Shown: one piece after another, positions 6,322-14,862 of the stretch | Numbering within the stretch: position 1 is the first letter of the stretch | Layout of the letters: each line of letters starts with the position of its first letter | DNA from: CAYVQU01 sp964453155 | GTDB lineage: Bacteria; Chloroflexota; Anaerolineae; Anaerolineales; UBA11858 | Reading direction: 5' to 3' | Length of the DNA: 26,170 bases | Assembly: GCA_964453155.1 (NCBI GenBank) | Contig: CAYVQU010000066.1 | Coordinates: forward strand, 1-26,170 | Translations under genes and position numbers: made by a program | Notes under the pieces: model-generated | What the model saw: only the letters and a program-made list of their open reading frames with translations | The model's database searches: none | Told to the model about the DNA's origin: nothing

Positions 6322-8880
6322 ATGCGTCAACTACCCTTAGCTTGGAGTTATATTAAGGGGCGCCCAATCCGCTCAATCATGACAATTTTATCGATCATGA
6401 TCGGCGTAATGATGATGTTTGGGCTCAATGGCATCGCACCAGCCTTTAAAGAGATATTTGTCTCCAGCACCCAGTCGGTGGCCCTCTCAAATGTAGATTT
6501 ATTTGTTACCCGGCGCGATGGTGGTTTTTTCAGTCAAAAATATGAAGCCAATGTTCGGTCGGTGGCCGGCGTGGCCTCTACGGCGAGCATGGTTACCAAA
6601 AATGTGACCGTACCCACTGATCACTTCGAGACCTCCGATGAGCGTCCGGTAAACACGATTCAGGTTTATGGAATCGACACTGCCAATACCGATGACAGTT
6701 TCAATGTAGTCACTGCTGGGGGGCGTTTGTTAGCCGCCGGTCGGTTGTTAGGACCTGGTGATACTGGACAAGTGGTCTTAATCTCACGATTGTTTGCCGA
6801 TGGTCTGGGCATTGGAGTCGGGGACCCCATTCGACTTCCAGGTGCCGGCGGTTGGACCAATTTTGAAGTTATTGGATTATTAGATGACCCCGGCATCATG
6901 TTGGGAACCCAAGTGGTGTTCATGCCCATCCCGGCTGCTCAAGATTTGTTGAACACCCCCAATCGGGTCAACTCCATCATGGGGCGGTACACCGAAGGTG
7001 CCGATGCGGAAACTGTGACGGCCAATATTGCTGGAATGTTCGGGCGCGGTTATGAACTTGAACCCCTCGAAGGCGGCAACGACATTTGGGCCGCCCTGAT
7101 GGAGTTTTCCAATGTAATTTTCACGATGTTCGGCCTGCTGGCATTGGCAATGGCAGGATTGATTATGTTCAACACTTTCCGAACCAGCGTGGTTGAGCGC
7201 AAACGAGATATTGGGATGCTGCGGGCGGTCGGTGCCCGGCGAAAAATCGTAATGCAGACCATCCTGATTGAAGGATTAATCCTGGCAGTTTCAGGTACTT
7301 TTGTAGGGATATTGCTGGGATTTGGGTTTGGTTACGGCGCACATGCCGGGCTGAGTTCAATCTTTCAAGATTTATTGGGACGCCCGTTGGGGAAACCGGA
7401 ATTTACATTATCAGCTTACGCGATATCCATCGCGTTTGGGATGGGAATCCCATTGGCAAGTGTCTTATTTCCGGCGCGGGGGGCCAGTGAAATTACCCCG
7501 CTGGAAGCCATGCGTCCCGCCACTGTGAGCCAGGAAGCGGCTCTTAAACGCAGTCGATTGATCGTTGGATTTGTCAGTTTAGTTTTAGGTATTGGCGGTT
7601 TGTTGAGTGGGGAATTTTCTCTGATGGCACCCGGCAGTATCTTGTTTTTGCTCGCGTTGGGCTTGTTAGGTCCCATGCTGATCAGTCCGATCACCCGTAC
7701 TTTCTCCCGAATACTGAATCTGATCTTCGGTCAAGAAGGCGGGATAGCGGCTGGAAATATCGCCCGGCAACCCCGGCGGGCAGCGATTACGGCTTCTTCA
7801 TTAATGATCAGCCTGGCAATTTTAATTGGCCTGGGGGGAATGCTGGCTTCCACTTATGGTGGTGCCCTGCGTTTCCTCGATTCGTCTTTTCACGCGGATT
7901 ACATCATGATGTCTTCTTTAGTGGTGACAAACGACACAATGGGGGCTGGACCAGACCTAGCCGAAACGGTCAAACGGGTTCCAGGTGTTGAAGAACTAAC
8001 CACTCTCCGTCAAATCGATGTTACCGATGAAGCTGGCGTTGGTTTTCGCTTAATTGGGATTGATCCCTCGAATTACGCCCGGATATCGGGATTAACTTTC
8101 GTAGAAGGGGATGAAACAGGCTATGCTGAGATGCAATCGGGTCAGGCAGTCATTGTCAATGGGCGGTACGCCTCTCAGTTTGGAACCAAAGTGGGGGATA
8201 CCCTCACGCTGGATGGGGATCATGGCCCGGTGTCAGTGCAGGTGGTAGGTATTGGGTTAGACTACATCAACTTGAAACTTCCTACTGTCTATATGGAACA
8301 AACTGCATTGACCCGCGAATACGGCGTCCGCAATGATGTGTTCCTGATGATCAATCGGGAGGCTGGTGCCGATCTGGAGCAACTCGAAGAAGATTTACAG
8401 GCCGCGACAAAAAACTACCCTGGGTTTGGAATTATCTCTCGGGAAGCCCTACGTGAAAGCCAGGAGCAACTGGCCCAAGGCGGCACCATCGGGATGAACA
8501 TCATGCTCTCCTTATTGGCTGCGCCGGCCTTGATCGGCCTGGCAAATGCCCTGGGGATCAACGTGATTGAGCGCACGCGCGAAATTGGAATGCTGCGGGC
8601 GGTGGGCGCCAAACGGCGTCAAATCCGGCGGATGGTGATCGCCGAAAGTCTATTGCTCTGCCTAATGGGGATTGGGTTGGGAGCCATCAGCGGCATTATG
8701 CTCAGTTTTGTTATGACTGGGGTGCTGGAATTTGCCGGGATGCATATCCCCTACAATTTCCCTGGCGTTGCGATGATCGTCGCGGTGTCCACTGCGCTAA
8801 TTTTCGGCATTCTAGCGGCCCTGATCCCCGCTCGCCGGGCCTCAGATTTGGAGATTGTTTCAGCTCTTGCCTATGAATAG
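6322..8880 (+). CDS. ABC transporter permease, duplicated FtsX/MacB-type domains
   Basis: The 852-residue protein has two homologous halves. Each starts with or contains an extracytoplasmic MacB-type periplasmic core domain and ends with an FtsX domain. The first FtsX domain has a helix near 265-285, the block VERKRDIGMLRAVGARR and closing PARGASEITPLEAMRP; the second repeats it as IERTREIGMLRAVGAKRR and ends in IPARRASDLEIVSALAYE. A further helix sits at about 15-37 and a hydrophobic connector lies between the halves. This is the large fused permease found with LolD-like ATPases; here the ATPase is directly upstream. Its size suggests one polypeptide supplies both halves of the transmembrane unit. 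A hairpin terminator follows. Confidence 0.9.
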   Translation: MRQLPLAWSYIKGRPIRSIMTILSIMIGVMMMFGLNGIAPAFKEIFVSSTQSVALSNVDLFVTRRDGGFFSQKYEANVRSVAGVASTASMVTKNVTVPTDHFETSDERPVNTIQVYGIDTANTDDSFNVVTAGGRLLAAGRLLGPGDTGQVVLISRLFADGLGIGVGDPIRLPGAGGWTNFEVIGLLDDPGIMLGTQVVFMPIPAAQDLLNTPNRVNSIMGRYTEGADAETVTANIAGMFGRGYELEPLEGGNDIWAALMEFSNVIFTMFGLLALAMAGLIMFNTFRTSVVERKRDIGMLRAVGARRKIVMQTILIEGLILAVSGTFVGILLGFGFGYGAHAGLSSIFQDLLGRPLGKPEFTLSAYAISIAFGMGIPLASVLFPARGASEITPLEAMRPATVSQEAALKRSRLIVGFVSLVLGIGGLLSGEFSLMAPGSILFLLALGLLGPMLISPITRTFSRILNLIFGQEGGIAAGNIARQPRRAAITASSLMISLAILIGLGGMLASTYGGALRFLDSSFHADYIMMSSLVVTNDTMGAGPDLAETVKRVPGVEELTTLRQIDVTDEAGVGFRLIGIDPSNYARISGLTFVEGDETGYAEMQSGQAVIVNGRYASQFGTKVGDTLTLDGDHGPVSVQVVGIGLDYINLKLPTVYMEQTALTREYGVRNDVFLMINREAGADLEQLEEDLQAATKNYPGFGIISREALRESQEQLAQGGTIGMNIMLSLLAAPALIGLANALGINVIERTREIGMLRAVGAKRRQIRRMVIAESLLLCLMGIGLGAISGIMLSFVMTGVLEFAGMHIPYNFPGVAMIVAVSTALIFGILAALIPARRASDLEIVSALAYE

Positions 8881-8902
8881 CTAGGAGTTCAAAAGATTTG
8901 AA

Positions 8903-8942
8903 TAAACCCGGTTCCGCCTCGCTTGCTCCGGAACCGGGTTTA
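8903..8942 (+). terminator. Hairpin terminator after the ABC permease
   Basis: A 13-bp perfect stem (TAAACCCGGTTCC at 8903-8915 with its complement at 8930-8942) with a 14-base loop lies 22 bases after the permease stop. The following tract is AT-rich but has only short T runs, so efficiency is uncertain. Confidence 0.7.
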
Positions 8943-8991
8943 TAATTTAAATTATCCTATCAGATTATCGAAACAAAGGGTACTGTGACCG

Positions 8992-9564
8992 ATGACGAAC
9001 GAAAAACTGGATCAGGCTCGACGCTTAATTAAAGCCGGAAAAAAACCGGCTGCTATGGAAATATTAGCGCCTATTGTTGAACAAGAACCACAAAATCTGA
9101 CCGCTTGGGCGCTGTTGGCAGATAGCTGTCTGAATCAACGGCAGCTAACGACCGTTTTGGAACGCTGTTTGGCTCAAAATCCGGGTAACCCTAAAGTCAT
9201 TGCTGCCCTTGAACGGCTCAAATCTCCCCAGCAACCCCCACCAGCGCCGGTTCAACATCAACAACAAACACCGGCTTTTATCGGTCCGCGAACCAAAACA
9301 AAGGAATGTCCCTACTGCGATGAAATTATCAAAGAGAGCGCTAAGGTTTGCATTTATTGCGGGGAACGTCTGGAAAATGAACAAGAGTGGTATTCGGGTT
9401 GGCAGCGTAAAACGGTCGCATTCTTATTTTTTACCCCACTGTGGTTTGTCATGGTATTCAAAGACCCTGAATCTGCCATTGAGTTGAAAGCTGTCGCAGC
9501 CGTAATCCTGATGGCTTACATCGGATTTTGTGGTTGGTCATTCTATATGATTTTTCAAATTTAG
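8992..9564 (+). CDS. Zinc-ribbon membrane protein with N-terminal TPR-like region
   Basis: The 190-residue protein is built of a TPR-like helical region (about 4-75: repeated AxxxLxxxLxxNPxN pattern), a Pro/Gln-rich linker (79-97), a zinc ribbon CPYCDEII...CIYCGERL (cysteines 106, 109, 120, 123) and two hydrophobic helices (about 141-156 and 166-188). Double-CxxC ribbons next to membrane helices are common in small bacterial proteins of unknown role, possibly scaffolds. No enzyme motif is seen. It stands alone between the ABC operon terminator and a convergent recombinase gene. TACTGT (8981-8986) ends five bases before the ATG and may be a -10 box for a leaderless mRNA, but this is weaker than the other cases in the window. 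Confidence 0.75.
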   Translation: MTNEKLDQARRLIKAGKKPAAMEILAPIVEQEPQNLTAWALLADSCLNQRQLTTVLERCLAQNPGNPKVIAALERLKSPQQPPPAPVQHQQQTPAFIGPRTKTKECPYCDEIIKESAKVCIYCGERLENEQEWYSGWQRKTVAFLFFTPLWFVMVFKDPESAIELKAVAAVILMAYIGFCGWSFYMIFQI

Positions 9565-9597
9565 CTGTCTGTTCAGCGGATGGAGGGGGAATAAGGT

Positions 9598-10575
9598 TCA
9601 CACTTCAGATTCAAAGATGTCAAAATACCCCCGGTCAAGTTCATCGTCAGCAAGATGGGCATAGCGCTGCGTAACCTGGATGTTTTTATGACGGGCTAAT
9701 TCCTGTGCGAGTTTAAGGTTGCCTCCTGACCCCCGTAACACAGTTGTCACAAAAAAATGACGGAACGAATGGGGCGTAATAGAACCTGTAGCTTCGGGGC
9801 CTAAGCATTCCTGAACCCGCTGGGCGACAATGTTGCGGCCAGTTGTTGGGGTTATTGGTTTTACTTTCTTGCCAGCACCGCGATCATGCCGGGCAAAGAG
9901 GGGTAGGGCAGTTAAGGCGCGCCCAGAACTGCCATCGAGGCCAGCCCGCAGGGTTAAATAATCCTTTATTGCTCCCAATGAGCGTGATGAAAACCGAACA
10001 ATGGCCTGTTGGTTGCCTTTTCCGATGACAACGGCCCGACCCTCATTCCAATCGATATCCCCTCGCCGCAAACCACAAGCTTCATGAACTCGAAGCCCCG
10101 TATCGGCTAACACCAATAAAAAGGCCCGATCACGATAATTCCGTAATTGTTTCGCCGGATTTTCTACCAACCGAGTCCGCAAATCTTGCGCATACTCCAG
10201 AACGGTTTCAATCGCCTCGCGTGGGAATTGGGGTAGACGCTGTCCGGGACGGCGTGCCCGTTGCCGAATTAATAGCCGGAGGCGAGGCAAGTTGATCTCA
10301 GCCAAATTTTCAGCGGCGACATATTCGTAAAACCCAGTAGCTGCGGTTAAATATAAGCGCTCAGTTGCCGGAGCATATGCTTTTAACTCGGTTGCCAGCC
10401 ACACAATGGCATCTTCAGATATTTCTGTGATCGCAGTCCGGTCTGGATCTAGCTTTTTATGTAGAACTGATAGAAAGGCCTTGAGCGCGTTTTTATAGGT
10501 CCGAGCGGTACTTTCACTCCGAGCCAGAATAATGTTATCAAGATAGGCATGAACTGCCTGAGAAACTGTGATCAT
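9598..10575 (-). CDS. Tyrosine recombinase/integrase (XerC/D-like)
   Basis: From the ATG at 10575 the protein is 325 residues. It has an N-terminal SAM-like core-binding domain (about 1-105) and a C-terminal catalytic domain with the full set: TGLRVHE (R162), GKGN (K186), HSFRHFF (H269, R272), ELARHKN (H296) and QRYAHL (Y305). It should cut and rejoin DNA through the tyrosine. The frame stays open to 10671, but the extra 32 residues do not look like a recombinase N-terminus, and the domain starts right after ITVSQAV. A TATAGT lies 16 bases upstream of the chosen start. No partner recombinase, excisionase, dif site or tRNA is visible; the AT-rich DNA upstream may be the remains of an integrated element. 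Confidence 0.85.
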   Translation of the reverse strand: MITVSQAVHAYLDNIILARSESTARTYKNALKAFLSVLHKKLDPDRTAITEISEDAIVWLATELKAYAPATERLYLTAATGFYEYVAAENLAEINLPRLRLLIRQRARRPGQRLPQFPREAIETVLEYAQDLRTRLVENPAKQLRNYRDRAFLLVLADTGLRVHEACGLRRGDIDWNEGRAVVIGKGNQQAIVRFSSRSLGAIKDYLTLRAGLDGSSGRALTALPLFARHDRGAGKKVKPITPTTGRNIVAQRVQECLGPEATGSITPHSFRHFFVTTVLRGSGGNLKLAQELARHKNIQVTQRYAHLADDELDRGYFDIFESEV

Positions 10576-10671
10576 CTGTGAGTTATTCTTTACTATACAG
10601 GTTGTGCGGTAAATTCTTCCAGTTTTATTTCGTACTATCAACCACACTGCACGTAGATATTGTAACGGCAA

Positions 10672-11334
10672 CCCAAAGATTTGGAAACTGAGCGGATGAG
10701 ACCGCGGAGGGGTGGGGGAGGATTATATTTATGATAATATTATTAAATATTACAGATTAACGGATTTCCAGATACCCAAAGATGTTTTTAATAATATGGT
10801 GTGATAGGAAACAGTCAATAACTTTGCAGCTTGTGTGGGGGGGATTTTAGATAATAGTATGGCTGGCACAGAGATTTGGTACAAGCATTAGGTTTAGGAT
10901 GAATATGCTGTTTTTTGGGAGGGCTATGAGATCGGGTTCTTGTTCAGTTTTTATATAGTGGGATTATGATCTATTAAATAACCTGAATACTGACCCGCTG
11001 ATTACACAAATAATTCTGAGCAAAATTAGCCTGGATTTCAGTTATTATGGGATCACTCCAGAAAATTTTATGTTTGTGTTAATAATACTTATCGAAAGCA
11101 TAAACAAGAATTTAGTCCAGGGGGTCCCCTGTTGTTATTAAGCGTTCAGAGTTTGCAATTTTATTTGAATTGGTTTCTAACAGAAACAGAATGCTCAGTT
11201 GTAAGTAGTAGTGCCGAATTTTCAGATAGATAAATCATTTGGTCTACCCTACCCCAAGAAGCTTTCTAACCGAGCAACCAGTGTATATTGGTTAAAGAAT
11301 AGCCCCTCAGCAAACGGTTATCACTGCGTGCGAA
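10672..11334. other. AT-rich region without a credible gene
   Basis: About 660 bases between the recombinase and a STAS-like gene. The stretch is clearly richer in A+T than its surroundings and is full of stops in all frames. A 63-codon frame near its right end (11211-11402) overlaps the next gene's 3' end and has no ribosome-binding site. A small palindrome, CAGGGGGTCCCCTG, is at 11118-11131. I recognise no tRNA, integrated-element border or regulatory RNA. It may be decayed mobile DNA. Confidence 0.5.
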
Positions 11335-11721
11335 TTAATTTTGCCCAAATTCGGGAATGGCCAACCAGTGATAGGCAGCTTTACTCGATGAGAAAACTTT
11401 GACATTACGCCCCCTGTTTCGGGCGGTCACTGCAATCAGTTTGATATTGGGGCGTTTTTGCTCTGAGACAATTATCGCGGTTGATATTTGTTCAGGTAAC
11501 TTGTCTTCAGTGAATTCCCCATCCAACAAAGACATCATTATCACGTCACAATTTATCGAGGCTGAATCTTCAATTTCTAATAACAATTTATCAGCACTTT
11601 TTTGAATACAAATTTCTTTTATCCGCCTCCGCCCCTCTAGAAATTCTTCTTTTGAGATATCGCCAGAAATATCTATTTTAACCAATTGAAGGTCTGAGTA
11701 GTGAAAAGTCGCATTTCCCAT
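11335..11721 (-). CDS. SpoIIAA/STAS-like domain protein
   Basis: The 128-residue single-domain protein matches the SpoIIAA-like/STAS pattern: an N-terminal strand LVKIDISGDISKEEF, a central LLLEIEDS strand, IIVSEQKRPNIKLIAVT, and a C-terminal VKVFSSSKAAYHWL, where family members end in a helix of the form VFxxxxEAxxWL. Such proteins are small cytoplasmic domains with no known catalytic activity, thought to bind ligands, lipids or partner proteins. No anti-sigma factor or kinase partner is adjacent. TAAAAT ends eight bases before the ATG, again consistent with a leaderless transcript. It diverges from the radical SAM gene. Confidence 0.65.
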   Translation of the reverse strand: MGNATFHYSDLQLVKIDISGDISKEEFLEGRRRIKEICIQKSADKLLLEIEDSASINCDVIMMSLLDGEFTEDKLPEQISTAIIVSEQKRPNIKLIAVTARNRGRNVKVFSSSKAAYHWLAIPEFGQN

Positions 11722-11729
11722 GACGGAGA

Positions 11730-11735
11730 ATTTTA
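11730..11735 (-). promoter_or_regulatory. -10 box, probable leaderless promoter of the STAS-like gene
   Basis: TAAAAT on the minus strand ends eight bases before the ATG at 11721. No Shine-Dalgarno and no good -35 are seen. Confidence 0.5.
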
Positions 11736-11858
11736 CCCTGATTTCCCCCTACCCTGCTTTACAAATTTATTAGGCTATCTCTAGCGTAAATCCATGATTG
11801 ATGCGTTGCTGAACTAGCGTTTCACCCAAATGGTCATCGAAAAATGGTCAAGATATGC

Positions 11859-11864
11859 TATAAT
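11859..11864 (+). promoter_or_regulatory. -10 box, probable leaderless promoter of the radical SAM gene
   Basis: A consensus TATAAT ends seven bases before the ATG at 11872. If it works as a promoter, the longer frame opening at 11830 cannot be the real start, because its first codons would lie upstream of the transcript. Confidence 0.6.
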
Positions 11865-11871
11865 AGAACAC

Positions 11872-13014
11872 ATGAGCGAATTATCCCGTTTACAATTACT
11901 TTCTGCTCAGATGCACTTAGAACCAGCAGAAGATGTTTATTGCCCCCAAATTTCAACGCGCAAGCAAGATGAAGTTTATGTTAGCAAAGCCCAATTGCCG
12001 AACGGGAAAACAATTTCTCTCTTGAAAACACTGCTGTCGTCGGTTTGTGAGCGAAATTGCTATTACTGCCCTTTTCGGTCTGAACGTGATATCCGCCGGG
12101 CTAGCTTTAAACCCGACGAGTTTGCAAAACTCTTTATGTATATGCACAAAACCGGCCGAGTGGAGGGAATTTTTCTAAGTTCTGGGGTTTTTGGGGGCGG
12201 AATGCGGACGCAAGACCAGTTGTTAGATACTGCGGCGATTATGCGCCAGAAATATCACTACCAGGGATATTTGCACCTTAAAATTATGCCGGGGGCGGAT
12301 AAAGAACAGGTCCGGCAGGCTATGTTGCTGGCGGATCGAGTTTCGGTCAATTTGGAGGCTCCAAACACTACGCGTCTCCAAAAACTGGCCCCTAAAAAGC
12401 AATTTCTAGATGAGCTGCTCGAACCAATCCGCTGGAGTCATGAGATAAGGCGTGAGCAATCTCCACATAAAGCCTGGAAAGGAACCTGGCCATCCACTGT
12501 GACCCAATTTGTGGTGGGTGGTGCTGACGAAAGTGATGCAGAGCTATTAGTCACAACTGAAAATTTGCACCGCCAAATGGGGTTGGCAAGAGCCTATTTC
12601 TCAGGTTTTAGCCCGGTTGTCGATACGCCCCTAGAGAATAAGCCCCCTACCCCGCTGATCCGGCAAAACAGGCTGTACCAGGCTTCTTTTTTGCTGCGGG
12701 ATTATGGGTTTAGCCTGGAAGAATTACCCTTTGAAACCCAGGGGAATTTACCATTGAAAGTTGATCCCAAGTTGGCTTGGGCGGAAGTTAATTTACAGGA
12801 TCAACCCATTGAAGTCAATCAGGCGTCACGCGAGTTATTACTCCGAATTCCAGGCATTGGGCCCGTTGGAGTAAAGAAAATCTTACAAGCCAGACGCGAT
12901 CAAAAGCTCCGCAACTTGACAAGTCTTACCAAGTTAGGTATTCAGGCCAAGAAAGCGGCGCCGTTTATTTTGCTTGATGGACATCAACCAGCCCACCAAC
13001 TTGCGCTATTCTAG
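11872..13014 (+). CDS. Radical SAM protein with helix-hairpin-helix C-terminus (putative DNA modification/repair family)
   Basis: From the ATG at 11872 the protein has 380 residues. The radical SAM cluster motif CERNCYYC (C59, C63, C66) binds a 4Fe-4S cluster that cleaves S-adenosylmethionine. It is followed by a GVFGGG glycine motif and a TIM-barrel-like core. The C-terminal 60 residues contain VNQASRELLLRIPGIGPVG, a helix-hairpin-helix DNA-binding element. This combination is the family annotated as putative DNA modification/repair radical SAM protein, often encoded with a uracil-DNA-glycosylase-related partner; no partner is seen here. The frame is open to 11830, but TATAAT seven bases before 11872 favours the shorter start. 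The reaction is unknown. Confidence 0.82.
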   Translation: MSELSRLQLLSAQMHLEPAEDVYCPQISTRKQDEVYVSKAQLPNGKTISLLKTLLSSVCERNCYYCPFRSERDIRRASFKPDEFAKLFMYMHKTGRVEGIFLSSGVFGGGMRTQDQLLDTAAIMRQKYHYQGYLHLKIMPGADKEQVRQAMLLADRVSVNLEAPNTTRLQKLAPKKQFLDELLEPIRWSHEIRREQSPHKAWKGTWPSTVTQFVVGGADESDAELLVTTENLHRQMGLARAYFSGFSPVVDTPLENKPPTPLIRQNRLYQASFLLRDYGFSLEELPFETQGNLPLKVDPKLAWAEVNLQDQPIEVNQASRELLLRIPGIGPVGVKKILQARRDQKLRNLTSLTKLGIQAKKAAPFILLDGHQPAHQLALF

Positions 13015-13147
13015 GCCGAAACATCATTATAGCTCGCAGCACTGGATCGAAAAGCTTAAGTAATCGAGGGGCAGATCCATTTACTTTCGCAAATTGTTGT
13101 TCCCCATATTCACAAGCTCGATAACCGCGCTCAAAAACCCTTAGAAC

Positions 13148-13175
13148 TTGACACATAAACTTGGACTGATACAAT
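13148..13175 (+). promoter_or_regulatory. Sigma-70-type promoter of the sulfatase-like gene
   Basis: TTGACA (13148-13153) and TACAAT (13170-13175) are separated by 16 bases. Transcription would start near 13182, giving a leader of about 64 bases before the ATG at 13246. Confidence 0.65.
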
Positions 13176-13245
13176 CCGGGGGATTTTTGATAGAACCAGT
13201 CTAACCTAACAAGTTTGACCTCAAACAACTCAGATACGACTTAAG

Positions 13246-14814
13246 ATGAATAATATTTTTTCTAGCCCAATATTCGTAATTTTTTTCGCTATTTTTCCCG
13301 CTGTGTCACTGCTGGCCAACAATGTGCGTGAAATCGAATGGCAATTTATCCTGCGGCCGGCCGGATTATCTCTGCTCATCGGTTTACTAGGATTTGTGGG
13401 ACTTCAAATACATCTTCGAGATGTACGTAAATCTGGATTAATTACAGTTATTTTCATTGCGTTTTTCTTTACATACGGCCATTTAGGAAATTTCCTGATT
13501 TCAAGTAGTGCGATCGAAATTAGTGGCAAACCCAATCGATATTTATTGATTTTATACGGATTATTCTTGCTGGTTTCAATTTGGTGGGTATTAAAAAAGT
13601 ATAATGGCAATTCTGATATCATCCAGGGGTTGAATTTTGTTAGCGTGGGGTTAATTATTTTTGCAGGCTATCAAATCATTAGTTACGAAATATTCGCACA
13701 GCAAGTAAATGATATTGAAAACTCACTTCCCATAAACCATGATGAAGAATTGCGGGACGTGTATTATATTATTTTAGATGGATATGGGCGTTCAGATTTA
13801 CTCGCCGAACAAGGCGTTGATAATTCAAGCTTTATTGACGAGTTGGAAAACCGCGAGTTCTATGTTGCCGATTGCAGCCGCAGCAATTATGCCTTCACTT
13901 TGAACTCTATCTCAACAGTCCTAAATCTGGATTATGTATTCAATGTAGTGCCCAATTATGGATTTACAGATACCGATACAATGCCTATCATTCAATCCAT
14001 TCGTACGAATCGGGTGCGGACAGAGCTAAAAAGTCTTGGATATACGGACGTTGCTTTCAATATGGGCTATCGCTGGGCCGGTTGGTGGGATGCCGATCTA
14101 TATTTACCAAAGTTCAATCGGTTTGCGGCTTACGTTTTCTCAAATACCATCACCCCCTTTGAACTTTTATTCATGGAAACTACATTCCTAAATCTATTTA
14201 TTCAACGGGGCTATCTCGATTGGGCTTTCACAAATACAATCACAAACGAGGTCGAAGGAAATCAGGCCTCGGTTTATAGCAACCATTTCAAGCGCGTCCA
14301 TCAAATACTGGATTCTTTTCCTGAAATTATTGGGATGGATGGCCCGAAATTGGTCTACTTGCATATGATGGTTCCCCACTCTCCTTTCATCTTCAATCCC
14401 GATGGCTCATTTAATCCCGATCGGAATTACTACGATCACAAGTTTGCGGGCGAGCAATGGGACCATTATAAGTATCTGGGATATCGAAATAATGTCGATT
14501 TTATTAACAACGAAATGTTGTCATTAGTAGATACCATCCTGGCCCAAACTAACCCAAAGCCAATTATCATCATCCAGGGAGATCACGGCTATTTACTGCG
14601 AGATGAACGACGCTTGAATATATTGAATGCCTATTACCTGCCAGAGGGAGGAACTGTAGAATTGTACCCGGAAATTACACCGGTAAATTCCTTTCGAATA
14701 GTATTTAACCGATATTTTGGGGGTGATTTCCCCTTATTGGCAGATAATAGTATTAAAACTGATATCGGTCGCCCTTATAGTGAGCGGCTGTCCGCAGTCA
14801 CCGCCTGTCCTTAG
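13246..14814 (+). CDS. Membrane-anchored sulfatase/alkaline phosphatase-superfamily protein (LtaS-like)
   Basis: The 522-residue protein has about five membrane helices in its first 150 residues (near 7-25, 36-56, 63-82, 98-116 and 126-147), then an extracytoplasmic catalytic domain of the sulfatase/phosphoethanolamine-transferase type. Seen are the metal strand VYYIILDGYGRSD (D178), a segment NYAFTLNSIS (214-223) with a Thr in the nucleophile position, HMMVPHSPF, and IIIIQGDHGY near the C-terminus. Related proteins (LtaS, EptA, MdoB) move phosphoglycerol or phosphoethanolamine onto surface polymers; the substrate here is unknown. It converges on a methyltransferase operon with which it shares a terminator, and probably works on the cell surface. 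Confidence 0.75.
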   Translation: MNNIFSSPIFVIFFAIFPAVSLLANNVREIEWQFILRPAGLSLLIGLLGFVGLQIHLRDVRKSGLITVIFIAFFFTYGHLGNFLISSSAIEISGKPNRYLLILYGLFLLVSIWWVLKKYNGNSDIIQGLNFVSVGLIIFAGYQIISYEIFAQQVNDIENSLPINHDEELRDVYYIILDGYGRSDLLAEQGVDNSSFIDELENREFYVADCSRSNYAFTLNSISTVLNLDYVFNVVPNYGFTDTDTMPIIQSIRTNRVRTELKSLGYTDVAFNMGYRWAGWWDADLYLPKFNRFAAYVFSNTITPFELLFMETTFLNLFIQRGYLDWAFTNTITNEVEGNQASVYSNHFKRVHQILDSFPEIIGMDGPKLVYLHMMVPHSPFIFNPDGSFNPDRNYYDHKFAGEQWDHYKYLGYRNNVDFINNEMLSLVDTILAQTNPKPIIIIQGDHGYLLRDERRLNILNAYYLPEGGTVELYPEITPVNSFRIVFNRYFGGDFPLLADNSIKTDIGRPYSERLSAVTACP

Positions 14815-14837
14815 TTCTCATCATCTGACTATAAAAT

Positions 14838-14859
14838 AACTCCCGGAATTCCGGGAGTT
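14838..14859. terminator. Bidirectional terminator between convergent genes
   Basis: A perfect 9-bp stem (AACTCCCGG at 14838-14846, CCGGGAGTT at 14851-14859) with loop AATT is flanked by TTTTGCTATTTCTT on the plus side and TTATTTTATAG on the minus side. It can serve the sulfatase-like gene (stop at 14814) and the methyltransferase (stop at 14863). Confidence 0.85.
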
Positions 14860-14862
14860 TTG

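Noticed and set aside
11118..11131. Palindrome CAGGGGGTCCCCTG as a possible recombinase site
   Set aside because: Only six-base arms, a single copy, and about 540 bases from the recombinase; too weak to call an attachment site.
11211..11402. A 63-codon plus-strand frame in the AT-rich region
   Set aside because: It overlaps the 3' end of the STAS-like gene on the other strand, lacks a ribosome-binding site and has no recognisable domain.
12965..13228. An 87-codon minus-strand frame between the radical SAM and sulfatase-like genes
   Set aside because: It overlaps the radical SAM 3' end and covers the TTGACA/TACAAT promoter. No family is recognised and no Shine-Dalgarno is clear. A small gene cannot be fully excluded.
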